Shown one piece after another: positions 8,731 to 16,020 of a stretch of 64,000 nucleotides of DNA. The stretch comes from Paenibacillus sacheonensis. GTDB lineage: Bacteria > Bacillota > Bacilli > Paenibacillales > Paenibacillaceae. Position numbers and translations under genes: made by a program. The stretch is taken from assembly GCF_009909195.1 (NCBI RefSeq), contig NZ_JAAAMU010000019.1, positions 62,001 to 126,000 on the forward strand, given 5' to 3'. The number at the start of each line of letters is the position of its first letter. The stretch's first letter is position 1. Under the pieces are notes generated by a model. It saw nothing but the letters and a program-made list of their open reading frames with translations, made no database searches and had not been told where the DNA came from.

Positions 8731-10504
8731 CGTTTCTCTCCTCCGGAAATGACATCGGCAGCAGAATCCGAACGACGGTTCCTCGCGGCTCGCCCGCCTG
8801 GAAGATCAGCCGTGCCCGGTCGCCGTAGCGCATCGCGAGCCGCTGCTTCACGTTCCATATCCCGATATTGCTGTCTTCCGATACGGGCGCGTAATCGGGC
8901 GCGTTCAGCTCTTCGAGCTTCTCGGGCGGAATGCCTTTGCCGTTATCGCGTACTTCGATCAGCATGACACCCTCGCCTCCCCCGGCTCCTTCGGACTCGG
9001 CGCGGCTGGCCGTAATATCGAGCCGGAACGGGACATGCTGCAGGCTCATGCCGTGGATCATGGCATTCTCCACGAACGGCTGCACGAACAACGACGGAAT
9101 GTGCACGTCCTTCAGCTCCTCGGCGATCTCGATGCCGAACAGGAACGACTCCTGGTAGCGCATCCGTTGAATTTCCAAGTAATTGCGGATATGCGCCGTC
9201 TCCTGCTCCAGCGTGATCGTATCCCGCTTGACGGTCATCATGAACCGGAAATACTGCACGAGCAATCGCACCGTCTTCTTCACCAGCTCATAGCGCTTCA
9301 GATCGACCAGTTGAAAGATGATATTCATCGTATTCAGGAAGAAATGCGGGTTGATTTGCAGCTGCAGCTGCTTCATCTGCGCCTTCTGCGCCCGCAGGCG
9401 CTCCTCGTAAACGTCGATTTTGAGATCGACGATTTCCTCCACCATGCCGTTGAACGTATGGTTGATGATATTGAATTCGACCGTGCCGGACGACGGCAAA
9501 CGCGCGCTCATATTCCCTTCCTTGATGCGGCGAATCGCGCCAAGCAATTGGCGGATCGGCGTGAAGATCAGGCTTCGGAAAATAAACCCGTACGCGATCA
9601 GGATCGCCAGGACGATCAGCGGCAGCAGGTACGTGAACGTCTGGAAGGCGTTCAATCCCCGGAGCAGCTCCGAATTCGGGATGACGACCGCCGTGTGGAT
9701 GCCCACGTTGCGGGAGCGGCTCGTGACGACGAGCAGCTTTTCTTTGCCGCCGTTCGCATCGGTCGTAAACGCATGATTCTTGTTCAGCTCCGCCGGAGGC
9801 AGGCGCTTCAGGGAATCCAGAGGCTCGGCGGCATTGGACAGCACCGTGCCGTCGTCGCCCGCGAACAGCAGGTCGCTGCCCTCCGGCAGATTCAAGCTGC
9901 CAAGCGGCGTCCGCAAGCTGTTAATATTGATCAGCGCCCCGATATAAGCGTTGTTGGTGTCGTCGTCGCTGACGATCCTGTACAGGAAGTACTGATCCGA
10001 AATATGGACGACCGACCATTTGTACATCGCCTTCTTCAGGCTGTCGGAATGGTAGAAGGAATCCGTCAGCCAGCCGCGGACGACTTCGTAATAGGAAGCC
10101 GCTTCGCCGGTTAAGTTGGTCGAAACCAGCAGGTCGTTAGGCTTCGAGTAAATGAAGAACATATCGACCGTGTGGTAATAGGATTGGTAGTAATCGTTGC
10201 GGCGAATGAGCTCCATCTGGGCGAAATACGAGTCCGATCCCGACAGGCCGGGCTGCTCGAACAACCGGAAGTTATCGTCGTGATTGACGATGTCCACCAT
10301 GTTCAGCGTGATGTCGTCCAGGCTTCGGTCGATCATGTTCAGATTGGAGTTGACGAGGTTCTCGTAGGACTTCGCAACCTGCGTCAGCACGACTCCCTTG
10401 GCGTAATCGCCGGCCAAATAAAGGATGATGAGCAGCGGTATCGTGACGGCGCCGAACAGGATGACGAGCCGCGAGCCGAGCGTTCTGGTATTCAGTTTCC
10501 ACAT
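8723..10504 (-). CDS. YesM-type sensor histidine kinase
   Basis: A 593-residue membrane kinase: transmembrane helix about residues 12-30, a large extracellular sensor (about 35-285), a second helix (about 290-310), HAMP, then the His_kinase domain with the phospho-acceptor His in INPHFFLN (about residue 385) and a HATPase_c domain with the N box FVENAMIHGM and G box DNGKGIP. It phosphorylates the YesN-type regulator encoded downstream. The ATG at 10504 has only a weak ribosome site, within a small GC hairpin (10517-10531). The nearest recognisable promoter lies about 750 bp upstream at 11254, beyond an array of repeats. Confidence 0.92.
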   Translation of the reverse strand: MWKLNTRTLGSRLVILFGAVTIPLLIILYLAGDYAKGVVLTQVAKSYENLVNSNLNMIDRSLDDITLNMVDIVNHDDNFRLFEQPGLSGSDSYFAQMELIRRNDYYQSYYHTVDMFFIYSKPNDLLVSTNLTGEAASYYEVVRGWLTDSFYHSDSLKKAMYKWSVVHISDQYFLYRIVSDDDTNNAYIGALININSLRTPLGSLNLPEGSDLLFAGDDGTVLSNAAEPLDSLKRLPPAELNKNHAFTTDANGGKEKLLVVTSRSRNVGIHTAVVIPNSELLRGLNAFQTFTYLLPLIVLAILIAYGFIFRSLIFTPIRQLLGAIRRIKEGNMSARLPSSGTVEFNIINHTFNGMVEEIVDLKIDVYEERLRAQKAQMKQLQLQINPHFFLNTMNIIFQLVDLKRYELVKKTVRLLVQYFRFMMTVKRDTITLEQETAHIRNYLEIQRMRYQESFLFGIEIAEELKDVHIPSLFVQPFVENAMIHGMSLQHVPFRLDITASRAESEGAGGGEGVMLIEVRDNGKGIPPEKLEELNAPDYAPVSEDSNIGIWNVKQRLAMRYGDRARLIFQAGEPRGTVVRILLPMSFPEERNDV

Positions 10505-10591
10505 GGGACGTCATGCCCCGGCGTCCGGGGATCCCCTCTCTGCTGTGTTGGGACGACTCCGTGCAATTTCCAGTGATACATGGGAGTGACT

Positions 10592-10806
10592 CTGCTGCGC
10601 CATGCGCTCATGCCTGGCTGATGCGTTCCTGCCACTGCCGCGCCATGCGCTCATGCTGCGCTGATGCGTTTCTTCCGCTGCTGCGCCATGCGCTCATGCT
10701 CGGCTGATGCGTTTCTTCCGCTGCTGCGCCATGCGCTCATGCTGCGCTGATGCGTTCCTTCCACTACCGCGGCATTCGCTCATGCTGCGCTGATGCGTTC
10801 CCGCCA
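10592..10806. repeat. Five tandem copies of a 43-bp repeat
   Basis: Five consecutive 43-bp units starting at 10592, 10635, 10678, 10721 and 10764. Each has the core GCGCTCATGCTGCGCTGATG with a few substitutions and no indels. They occupy the spacer upstream of the kinase gene and have no spacer sequences between them. I see no ORF with a ribosome site here. Confidence 0.85.
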
Positions 10807-10814
10807 TGCTTTCA

Positions 10815-11006
10815 GAAAAATAGGTGCAATTCTGCAACTAATTTCGCCGAAATTACCCAAAAAACAGAAATAGGTGCATATCTGCAACTAATCAGCCAAC
10901 GCTGAGCCTATTCAGCGGTAATCCGGATGAATAAGTGCACTTTTGCACTTATTTTGTTTAATCCTCGTTTGTATTCAAAAATAAGTGCATATTTGCAACT
11001 AATCCG
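10815..11006. repeat. Four dispersed TGCA-type palindromes
   Basis: Four copies of a 24-27 bp imperfect palindrome at about 10815-10841, 10867-10893, 10929-10955 and 10979-11006. Consensus is AATARGTGCA, 4 nt, TGCAACTAAT; the third copy is a perfect inverted repeat (ATAAGTGCA/TGCACTTAT). They are spaced 50-62 bp apart in AT-rich DNA between two GC-rich stretches and resemble REP-like or MITE-like elements. Confidence 0.7.
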
Positions 11007-11160
11007 AGGAGCTATGCCACTCACGCAGCACGCACGTATGCACGCAAGCTCGCACGTATGCACGCAGCACGTCGCAGCACGAACATACGAATGCAAGTAC
11101 CTGCACAACACGCACGCATCGTTCGATACCCCTTAACGCGTTCCCGCCAGTATGCCCAAA

Positions 11161-11186
11161 GAAGCGGCGGCCTCGGCCGACGCTTC
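11161..11186 (-). terminator. Hairpin closing a short orphan transcript
   Basis: A 12-bp stem with one mismatch (GAAGCG-CGGCC/GGCCG-CGCTTC), followed on the minus strand by TTTG. It lies about 70 nt downstream of the orphan promoter at 11254-11259. The U-tract is short, so termination may be incomplete, and the RNA could read on to the kinase gene. Confidence 0.35.
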
Positions 11187-11253
11187 CCTGTATCGTGCAT
11201 ATGGCTGCGCTGTCGCGCGTAATCGGTTGCCGCTTCGTCGCTGGATCGATTCC

Positions 11254-11317
11254 AGTATACTATAAGTAAAGCGCTTCCACGACTGGTTTTATGACTTCTT
11301 CCGGCTCCTTTTGTGAC
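11254..11317 (-). promoter_or_regulatory. Orphan promoter with YesN-type box and cre-like site
   Basis: Minus-strand half-sites GTCACAAAA (11317-11309) and GTCATAAAA (11295-11287), period 22 bp, with the -10 TATACT (11259-11254) 28 bp from the proximal half-site. Between them is a cre-like sequence TGGAAGCGCTTTAC (11279-11266). The arrangement copies the GH66 promoter at 24519-24582. No intact gene follows within 700 bp; the next minus-strand gene is the YesM-type kinase. Confidence 0.6.
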
Positions 11318-11414
11318 ATTGCATGCGTCCGGCAGGAATCCGAGGGCGTTCACGTCACATACCGCTATGAACGATAGGATTCATCGTGCTCGCCCCCGCT
11401 TGGCTGCAGGCTAA

Positions 11415-11870
11415 TTAGTCGTCTCCGGCCAACCTCTCCAATGCCTGCCGATATTTTTCCATTCGCTTATAATCCCGCTCGGATGGATCCTGAATGCGCG
11501 ACAGATCCATGTTCTCTAGAATGTCTGCTCGCTTCACGGCTCTTGCGATTCGGTTGCGGCAAGTCTTCTCGATGAATTCCTCGTAGCTGTCTTCATCGGA
11601 TCTCGTCAAGAGATGTACGGCTTCCGTAATTTCGTCCGAAAATCCATATTCCCTTAACTGGTCCAGCGTGACATCCGTATCTTCGACAACATCGTGTAGA
11701 ACGGCAGCGATCTTCTCCTCCATCGTCTCTACGCGGTTCATGACCGCCAAGGGATGTAAAATATAAGGACTGCCGCCCTTGTCGCGCTGCCCTTGATGCG
11801 CGCGCAGCGCGATTGAAATGGCGCGTTCAATATCCGTTTGAATCAGCTCCGTTTCTTTGAATATGCTTAT
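11415..11870 (-). CDS. HD-domain protein (RelA/SpoT-hydrolase-like), non-canonical start
   Basis: About 150 residues. The N-terminal part carries RAHQGQRDKGG and LHPLAVM, and the body has the metal-binding HD motif VLHDVVEDT, all typical of small MESH1/SpoT-like HD hydrolases that act on nucleotides such as (p)ppGpp; the substrate is not shown. Homology extends upstream of the first ATG (11750) to the pyrH stop, yet that stretch has no ATG, GTG or TTG before an in-frame TAG inside pyrH. ATA at 11870 (overlapping the pyrH TAA, GGAG 5 nt upstream) or a nearby ATT/CTG may be used. It is clearly coupled to pyrH. A start at 11750 would lose the first conserved histidine. Confidence 0.7.
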   Translation of the reverse strand: MSIFKETELIQTDIERAISIALRAHQGQRDKGGSPYILHPLAVMNRVETMEEKIAAVLHDVVEDTDVTLDQLREYGFSDEITEAVHLLTRSDEDSYEEFIEKTCRNRIARAVKRADILENMDLSRIQDPSERDYKRMEKYRQALERLAGDD

Positions 11871-12604
11871 TCCAGCTCCATCGCCGATTCGCCGCTAATG
11901 ATCGTGCCGATGTCCTTCCCTTCGCATATCTCTTTCATCGAGCCCGGCTTGTCGAAGTTGAACACGTGCATGGGCAGATGATAGTCTCTGGCCAAGATGA
12001 AGGCCGACTGGTCCATCACCTTCAAGTTCTGACGCAAGACATCGTCGTAGTGAAGGGATCTGAACTTCCTTGCACCCTTGTCGTGCTTCGGGTCTGCATT
12101 AAGGACGCCTTCGACGCCCTGCTTCGCAACCAACAGCGCATCGCAATTCACTTCGATCGCCCGCTGGACGGATGGATAGTCCGTCGTCACGTAGGGCTGC
12201 CCGTTTCCTCCGGCGAAGATGACGATGTAGCCCTTCTCCAAATGGTGCACGGCCCTTAATCTGATATACGGCTCGGCCACGGACGTCAGCGGGATGGCCG
12301 TCATGACGCGGACTTCTTTGTCGGTCTTGGCCTTCAGCACGCCGCGAAGCATCAAGCTGTTGATCACCGTCGCCAGCGTTCCGATGTTGTCCGCTTCCGC
12401 CCGTTCGATTCCCCAGGTATCCGCCATGCTCCCGCGAAAAATATTGCCGCCGCCGATAACCAAAGAAACCTCGACGCCCAGGTTCACGACCGCCATGATC
12501 TCGTTCGCGATATGATCCAAGCTCTCCGGCTCGAATCCGAATTCCGTACTGCCCGCGACCGCTCCGCCGCTTAATTTGATGAGCACTCTTCCGTACCTGA
12601 CCAC
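11867..12604 (-). CDS. pyrH: Uridylate kinase (PyrH) paralogue
   Basis: A 245-residue amino-acid-kinase-family protein that aligns end to end with bacterial UMP kinase: N-terminal LIKLSGG, nucleotide loop GGGNIFRG, and the substrate loop read here as GGNGQPYVTTDYP where canonical PyrH has a GTGNPYFSTDT-like sequence. It would phosphorylate UMP to UDP, but the changed substrate loop and the location away from tsf and frr suggest a second, specialised copy. The GTG start at 12604 follows GGAGGTGATCGA. Its leader carries a 38-codon ORF and an intrinsic terminator (12622-12748). The HD gene overlaps its stop codon. Confidence 0.85.
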   Translation of the reverse strand: MVRYGRVLIKLSGGAVAGSTEFGFEPESLDHIANEIMAVVNLGVEVSLVIGGGNIFRGSMADTWGIERAEADNIGTLATVINSLMLRGVLKAKTDKEVRVMTAIPLTSVAEPYIRLRAVHHLEKGYIVIFAGGNGQPYVTTDYPSVQRAIEVNCDALLVAKQGVEGVLNADPKHDKGARKFRSLHYDDVLRQNLKVMDQSAFILARDYHLPMHVFNFDKPGSMKEICEGKDIGTIISGESAMELE

Positions 12605-12621
12605 TCGATCACCTCCGCCAA

Positions 12622-12655
12622 ATAAAAAACACTAAAGCATCGGATGCTTTAGTGT
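12622..12655 (-). terminator. Leader terminator (attenuator) directly before pyrH
   Basis: A perfect 12-bp stem (ACACTAAAGCAT/ATGCTTTAGTGT, 3-nt loop) followed by TTTTTTATTT on the minus strand. It ends only about 7 nt before the pyrH ribosome site and overlaps the end of the leader ORF, whose UAG lies in the 3' arm. Nothing upstream needs this terminator, so it is best read as an attenuator. Confidence 0.75.
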
Positions 12656-12748
12656 CTCAGTGGAACAGGAATATAAAACCGGCAAATAAGGAATGACGAC
12701 TCGCTTAACCGTTCCTTGACCGTCTCCGTCTCTGCCGTTCGGCTTCAT
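12632..12748 (-). CDS. Leader peptide ORF of the pyrH attenuator (38 aa)
   Basis: ATG at 12748 is preceded by GGAAGGGGTGGGCGT. It encodes 38 residues beginning MKPNGRDGDGQGTVKRVVIP and ending KHPML. Translation would carry a ribosome through the whole 5' arm of the terminator and stop in its 3' arm. This geometry is typical of leader peptides that control attenuators. I do not recognise the peptide. Runs such as KRVVIPYLPVLY could be the stalling or sensing segment; that is inference. Confidence 0.6.
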   Translation of the reverse strand: MKPNGRDGDGQGTVKRVVIPYLPVLYSCSTETLKHPML

Positions 12749-12782
12749 ACGCCCACCCCTTCCATAAAATTTCCATCAACAT

Positions 12783-12811
12783 ATTCTATCCCCGCCGACA
12801 GAGAAATGCAA
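12783..12811 (-). promoter_or_regulatory. Promoter of the leader-pyrH-HD transcript
   Basis: TTGCAT (12811-12806), a 17-bp spacer, then TAGAAT (12788-12783). It is placed so that the transcript starts about 30 nt before the leader ORF. Confidence 0.55.
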
Positions 12812-12838
12812 CGCTGCTAACTAAGAAAAACTCTGCCG

Positions 12839-13195
12839 CTAACCGGATACCACTTTATCCGCGTTGTACTTCGCTCCGAATTTATTGGCGATATAGATCT
12901 CGTATAATTCGCGATGCAGCGGGTCCCCGACGAGGCAAACTTCGATCTTGGCCACTTCGTCCCTGTGGTTTTTAATCGGCGATACCGTATCTTCGAAGTG
13001 TTTCTTGATTCTCGGGCGCAGCTTCCTCGCTTTGCCGACGAACAGCAGCTCGTCCTTGCTATTGTAGAACATGAAGATGCCGCCTGTTTCCCTGGAAATC
13101 AGATGAAAGTCGGTAAAACCATAAATATGGCTGAGCTGCGGATTGCTCTGTTTGGTAATCGTCACGTCCGGTTTGGGTATGGTGATCATGATCAC
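12839..13195 (-). CDS. GIY-YIG-type nuclease-domain protein (UvrC N-domain-like)
   Basis: A 118-residue protein whose core GGIFMFYNSKDELLFVGKAR, then LRPRIKKHF and the later HRELYE...AKYN match the GIY-YIG domain of UvrC and Cho-like nucleases. The first-motif tyrosine reads Phe (GIF) and the YIG motif reads FVG, so activity is uncertain; the Arg and Glu positions are kept. It is a stand-alone domain without DNA-binding or UvrB-binding parts. The frame starts at GTG 13195, with ATG 13189 two codons later; the ribosome site is weak. Confidence 0.75.
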   Translation of the reverse strand: MIMITIPKPDVTITKQSNPQLSHIYGFTDFHLISRETGGIFMFYNSKDELLFVGKARKLRPRIKKHFEDTVSPIKNHRDEVAKIEVCLVGDPLHRELYEIYIANKFGAKYNADKVVSG

Positions 13196-13337
13196 GGTCG
13201 ATTCACGTCCTCTTCATTGTAGGTCTCTATAGTAGCATGGATCGGCGTTCAAAAGGAACGATGAGCTCGTGTTTGCGTAAAACCGTCATTGGGGTCGGCG
13301 GGCAATGCTGCATGGCCTATTCCCAGCTTCGCCGCCA

Positions 13338-14347
13338 TCACGTCCATATATTCACGATGGGTATTCCGTTCTCGATCCTCGCTTTGCTTTCCGCGATCCA
13401 GTCCTTGAACCATTGGTTATCCGAGCTGCCGAAGGTTTCATCCCCGTCCCAGCTTCTGAAGGAACCGATATATACGATCAGTTCCCGCAGACGCAGAAAG
13501 AGCGGGATCCTCCCAAGCCATTCGTCGTCCAACGCATGCTCCAGCAGGTAGCCTCTCATAAAATGCTTCATGAACCGCCGTGCCTGATCCTCGCGGTATG
13601 CCTGGCCATCTTCGCCGCCATAGACATAGACCAGATAATAGAGCTGCAGGGCGATATCCTCTACGAACCAGCTGTACTGAGCCTCGTCGAAGTCAAAGAG
13701 CGTAATTCCCCCGCGTTCATCCACGCAAAAGTTGCCCACGCCGATGTCGCCATGAATAAGGCCGAAGGTGCGGCTGTCTCGCGGCAGCGCGCTGAGCGTT
13801 CGGATTAAATCATCGCTCGCGGCACGACGCCTGCCTGCGACTCGGGAAGTAAGTCCATGTGCTGCAGAAACCAATTCTGACGCCAATCATGCCTCGCGGT
13901 TATGGGCGCTTGAGGTTGATACGTCTGCGATACTGCGTGCAATCTGCCCGTCAGCCGGCCGAGCCGTTCATGCAGGCCATGATCCTCGAGGCACTCGGGG
14001 TACCCGATCTGCCTTCCCGGCGCCTTCTCGAAAACCACGCAGGTATAGCGGCTGCCCTCCGGAGACGGAATGACTTCCGTCCATCGTCCGTTCTTCGAGC
14101 GGATCGGCTTGGACACGGAGATACCCGCATCCGCGAGGAACAGGATCCAATCCAGCTCGCTCCGGACAAGGCTCTCGGAACGGTTTCCGCATGGCGTCAA
14201 TCGCAATATGAAGCTGCGGCCATCCTGGACGTATTCGTAAACGCTATTCTGGCTTCCTCCGATATAAGCAGCGTCTCTGCCGCTCGCACGATATTGCCGC
14301 GCCGCGCATGCAAGAATTTCAACGGTAATCGCGTCGTTGCTTTGCAT
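13338..14347 (-). pseudogene. Aminoglycoside-phosphotransferase-family kinase, frameshifted
   Basis: Two overlapping frames encode one protein. The first (14347 to 13805, 180 aa) holds the N-lobe and ends SQAGVVPRAMI*. The second continues as ASDDLIRTLSALP with the catalytic loop LIHGDIGVGNFCVDE and the metal motif LFDFDEA. A single-base indel in about 13810-13850 separates them. The intact protein would be about 336 aa and would belong to the APH/choline-kinase-like family (PF01636). The ATG at 14347 follows GGAGGCGAGG. Either the gene is inactive or there is a sequencing error; sequence upstream and downstream of the shift is well conserved. Confidence 0.8.
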
Positions 14348-14625
14348 ATAAAAAACCTCGCCTCCATCTCATTCGTTGATTAGATCGGCATCGCTAACAA
14401 ACCCTGCTGCCAGGGATTGCATAGAAACGCATCTTAATTCCTCAACTTCATGAAATTCAGGCCAGGCGACATACGTAATCCTCTTTTCCTATTCGAATCA
14501 TGCCACCCCATCGTATCCATATCCTGGAAGGCTGTCAATCCCGGATCGGAAGCACGAGGGCCTTTTCGCGGATATGGATATACGATGCCGGACACTTGGA
14601 AGGAGGCGATATCGAGCGTGGCTTA

Positions 14626-14681
14626 TTGACATTAAAATATCCTATAATTATAATAAATATTGTTAGTATAATAGTTAACAA
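14626..14681 (+). promoter_or_regulatory. Perfect consensus promoter followed by an inverted repeat
   Basis: TTGACA (14626-14631), 17-bp spacer, TATAAT (14649-14654). Immediately downstream the arms TTGTTA (14660-14665) and TAACAA (14676-14681) form an inverted repeat across the expected start site, a typical repressor operator. It lies 300 bp before the marR gene; between them there is only a frame without a start codon (14690-14902). Confidence 0.65.
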
Positions 14682-14689
14682 GAGGATAA

Positions 14690-14902
14690 GCGGTTTGTAA
14701 TGCATCCGTACAGCCCGCACCGGAAGGAAGGAGGCATGCCACTGCACATTACACTCTCCAAGATGGCGTCCATATAAAATATAAAGACGATATGGGATTA
14801 GGCTTGCCCGCTGGTAGCGGATTTGCGGAAGTTGACGTCGAGATCGAGCCAGGGACATTCTATTTCCACCTTATATTGCCACCGGACGCTTGTTCGAATT
14901 GA
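14690..14902 (+). pseudogene. Possible gene remnant without a start codon
   Basis: An open stretch of 70 codons bounded by TAA and TGA. The translation looks protein-like (for example HYTLQDGVHIKYKDDMGLG, then EVDVEIEPGTFYFHLILPP) but has no ATG, GTG or TTG in its first half and I do not recognise it. It lies just after the strong promoter at 14626. It may be a decayed gene. No other gene is seen in 14348-14959. Confidence 0.25.
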
Positions 14903-14940
14903 AGTTCTTTCCGAAGTCGAGTATCCTTTGTACAAAAAGG
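14899..14940 (+). promoter_or_regulatory. marR promoter with overlapping palindrome
   Basis: TTGAAG (14899-14904), 17-bp spacer, TATCCT (14922-14927). The palindrome TTTGTACAAA (14927-14936) overlaps the -10 and start region, as expected for autorepression by the MarR protein encoded 20 bp further on. Confidence 0.5.
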
Positions 14941-14959
14941 CAAGATAGGTGGTTAAGAA

Positions 14960-15424
14960 ATGATGGAACCTGATGTTCACGGGACGGATCTTGATCTAAA
15001 GCTAATGCGCGTCATGAGAAATATGGTAAAAACGCTGTTTGGGAGCTTAGAACGCGACATCGACAGCTATGGCCTCAATATTGAAACGTTCCAAATTCTC
15101 GAGTTTCTATACAGCAAGGGTCCGCATCCCATTCAAAAAATAAGCGACACGTTCTCGATTCCGAGCGGCAGTATCACGTACGTGGTCGATAAGCTCGAGA
15201 AGAAGGGTTACGTGGAGCGGCTCCCGATTCCCGGCGACCGCCGTAAAACGAATGCCGCCCTGACGGAAGAAGGACGGAATTACTTCGATGCGATCTTCCC
15301 TAAGCATGTTCAGAAGATCTCCGACAATTTGTCCTCCGTTACGGACGAGGAGAAGCGCGAGCTTATCGTTTTGCTGAAGAAGATCGGGTATGGGATTCAA
15401 GACCGTCAAACCAACGACAAATGA
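14960..15424 (+). CDS. MarR-family transcriptional regulator (MhqR/OhrR-like)
   Basis: A 154-residue winged-helix protein: dimerisation helices at both ends, HTH about residues 55-75 (IQKISDTFSIPSGSITYVVD) and wing with the basic hairpin PGDRRKTN. It is followed 30 bp later by an NADPH-dependent FMN reductase gene, an arrangement typical of MarR proteins that sense quinones, electrophiles or peroxides and control a detoxifying reductase. The ATG at 14960 follows AGGTGG; ATG 14963 is also possible. Confidence 0.88.
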   Translation: MMEPDVHGTDLDLKLMRVMRNMVKTLFGSLERDIDSYGLNIETFQILEFLYSKGPHPIQKISDTFSIPSGSITYVVDKLEKKGYVERLPIPGDRRKTNAALTEEGRNYFDAIFPKHVQKISDNLSSVTDEEKRELIVLLKKIGYGIQDRQTNDK

Positions 15425-15454
15425 TAAACATTTAAAATACTGGAGGCATTCACA

Positions 15455-16009
15455 ATGTTGAAAATCGCAGTTATTCTTGGAAGCACACGTCCCGGCCGCA
15501 ATGGCGAAGCAGTAGCACGCTGGGTGACCGATATTGCACAGAAGCGCAGCGACGCTTCTTTCGAACTGGTCGATATCGCGGATTTCAATCTGCCGCTGCT
15601 GGACGAGCCGATTCCTGCGTCCATGGGACAATACAGCAAACCGCACACGATTGCTTGGTCGGAGAAAATCGCTTCGTTCGACGGCTACGTGTTCGTCACG
15701 CCCGAATACAACCACGCCACTTCCGGCGCGCTGAAGAACGCCATCGATTTCCTTTTCAACGAATGGAAAGATAAAGCGGCCGGCTTCGTGGGTTACGGCG
15801 GAAGCGGCGGCTCGCGCGCCATCGAGAATCTCAGATTGATCGCCGGCGAGCTTCATATGGCCGACGTTCGCGCGCAGGTCGGACTTTCCCTCATCACCGA
15901 TTTCGAGAACTACAGCGTGTTTAAGCCGGGTGCGCATCAAGAGCAATCGGTCAACACGATGCTTGACCAGGTTATTGCCTGGAGCGGCGCTTTGAAAACA
16001 TTGCGTTAA
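15455..16009 (+). CDS. NAD(P)H-dependent FMN reductase (flavodoxin-like quinone/azo reductase)
   Basis: A 184-residue flavodoxin-like protein starting LKIAVILGSTRPGRNGEAVA, the FMN phosphate-binding loop, with the second FMN contact TPEYNHATSGALKNAID near residue 75 and YGGSGGSRA near 112. It reduces FMN, quinones or azo compounds with NAD(P)H in the cytoplasm. It is preceded by GGAGG with 8-nt spacing, is co-transcribed with marR, and is followed by a clear terminator. Confidence 0.9.
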   Translation: MLKIAVILGSTRPGRNGEAVARWVTDIAQKRSDASFELVDIADFNLPLLDEPIPASMGQYSKPHTIAWSEKIASFDGYVFVTPEYNHATSGALKNAIDFLFNEWKDKAAGFVGYGGSGGSRAIENLRLIAGELHMADVRAQVGLSLITDFENYSVFKPGAHQEQSVNTMLDQVIAWSGALKTLR

Positions 16010-16020
16010 TCGGGCAGGGG

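Noticed and set aside
10517..10531. GC hairpin just before the YesM-type start as a terminator
   Set aside because: It has no U-tract; it may at most hide the ribosome site.
14535..14858. 107-codon minus-strand ORF in the marR upstream region
   Set aside because: It runs antisense through a strong consensus promoter and operator and lacks a ribosome site.
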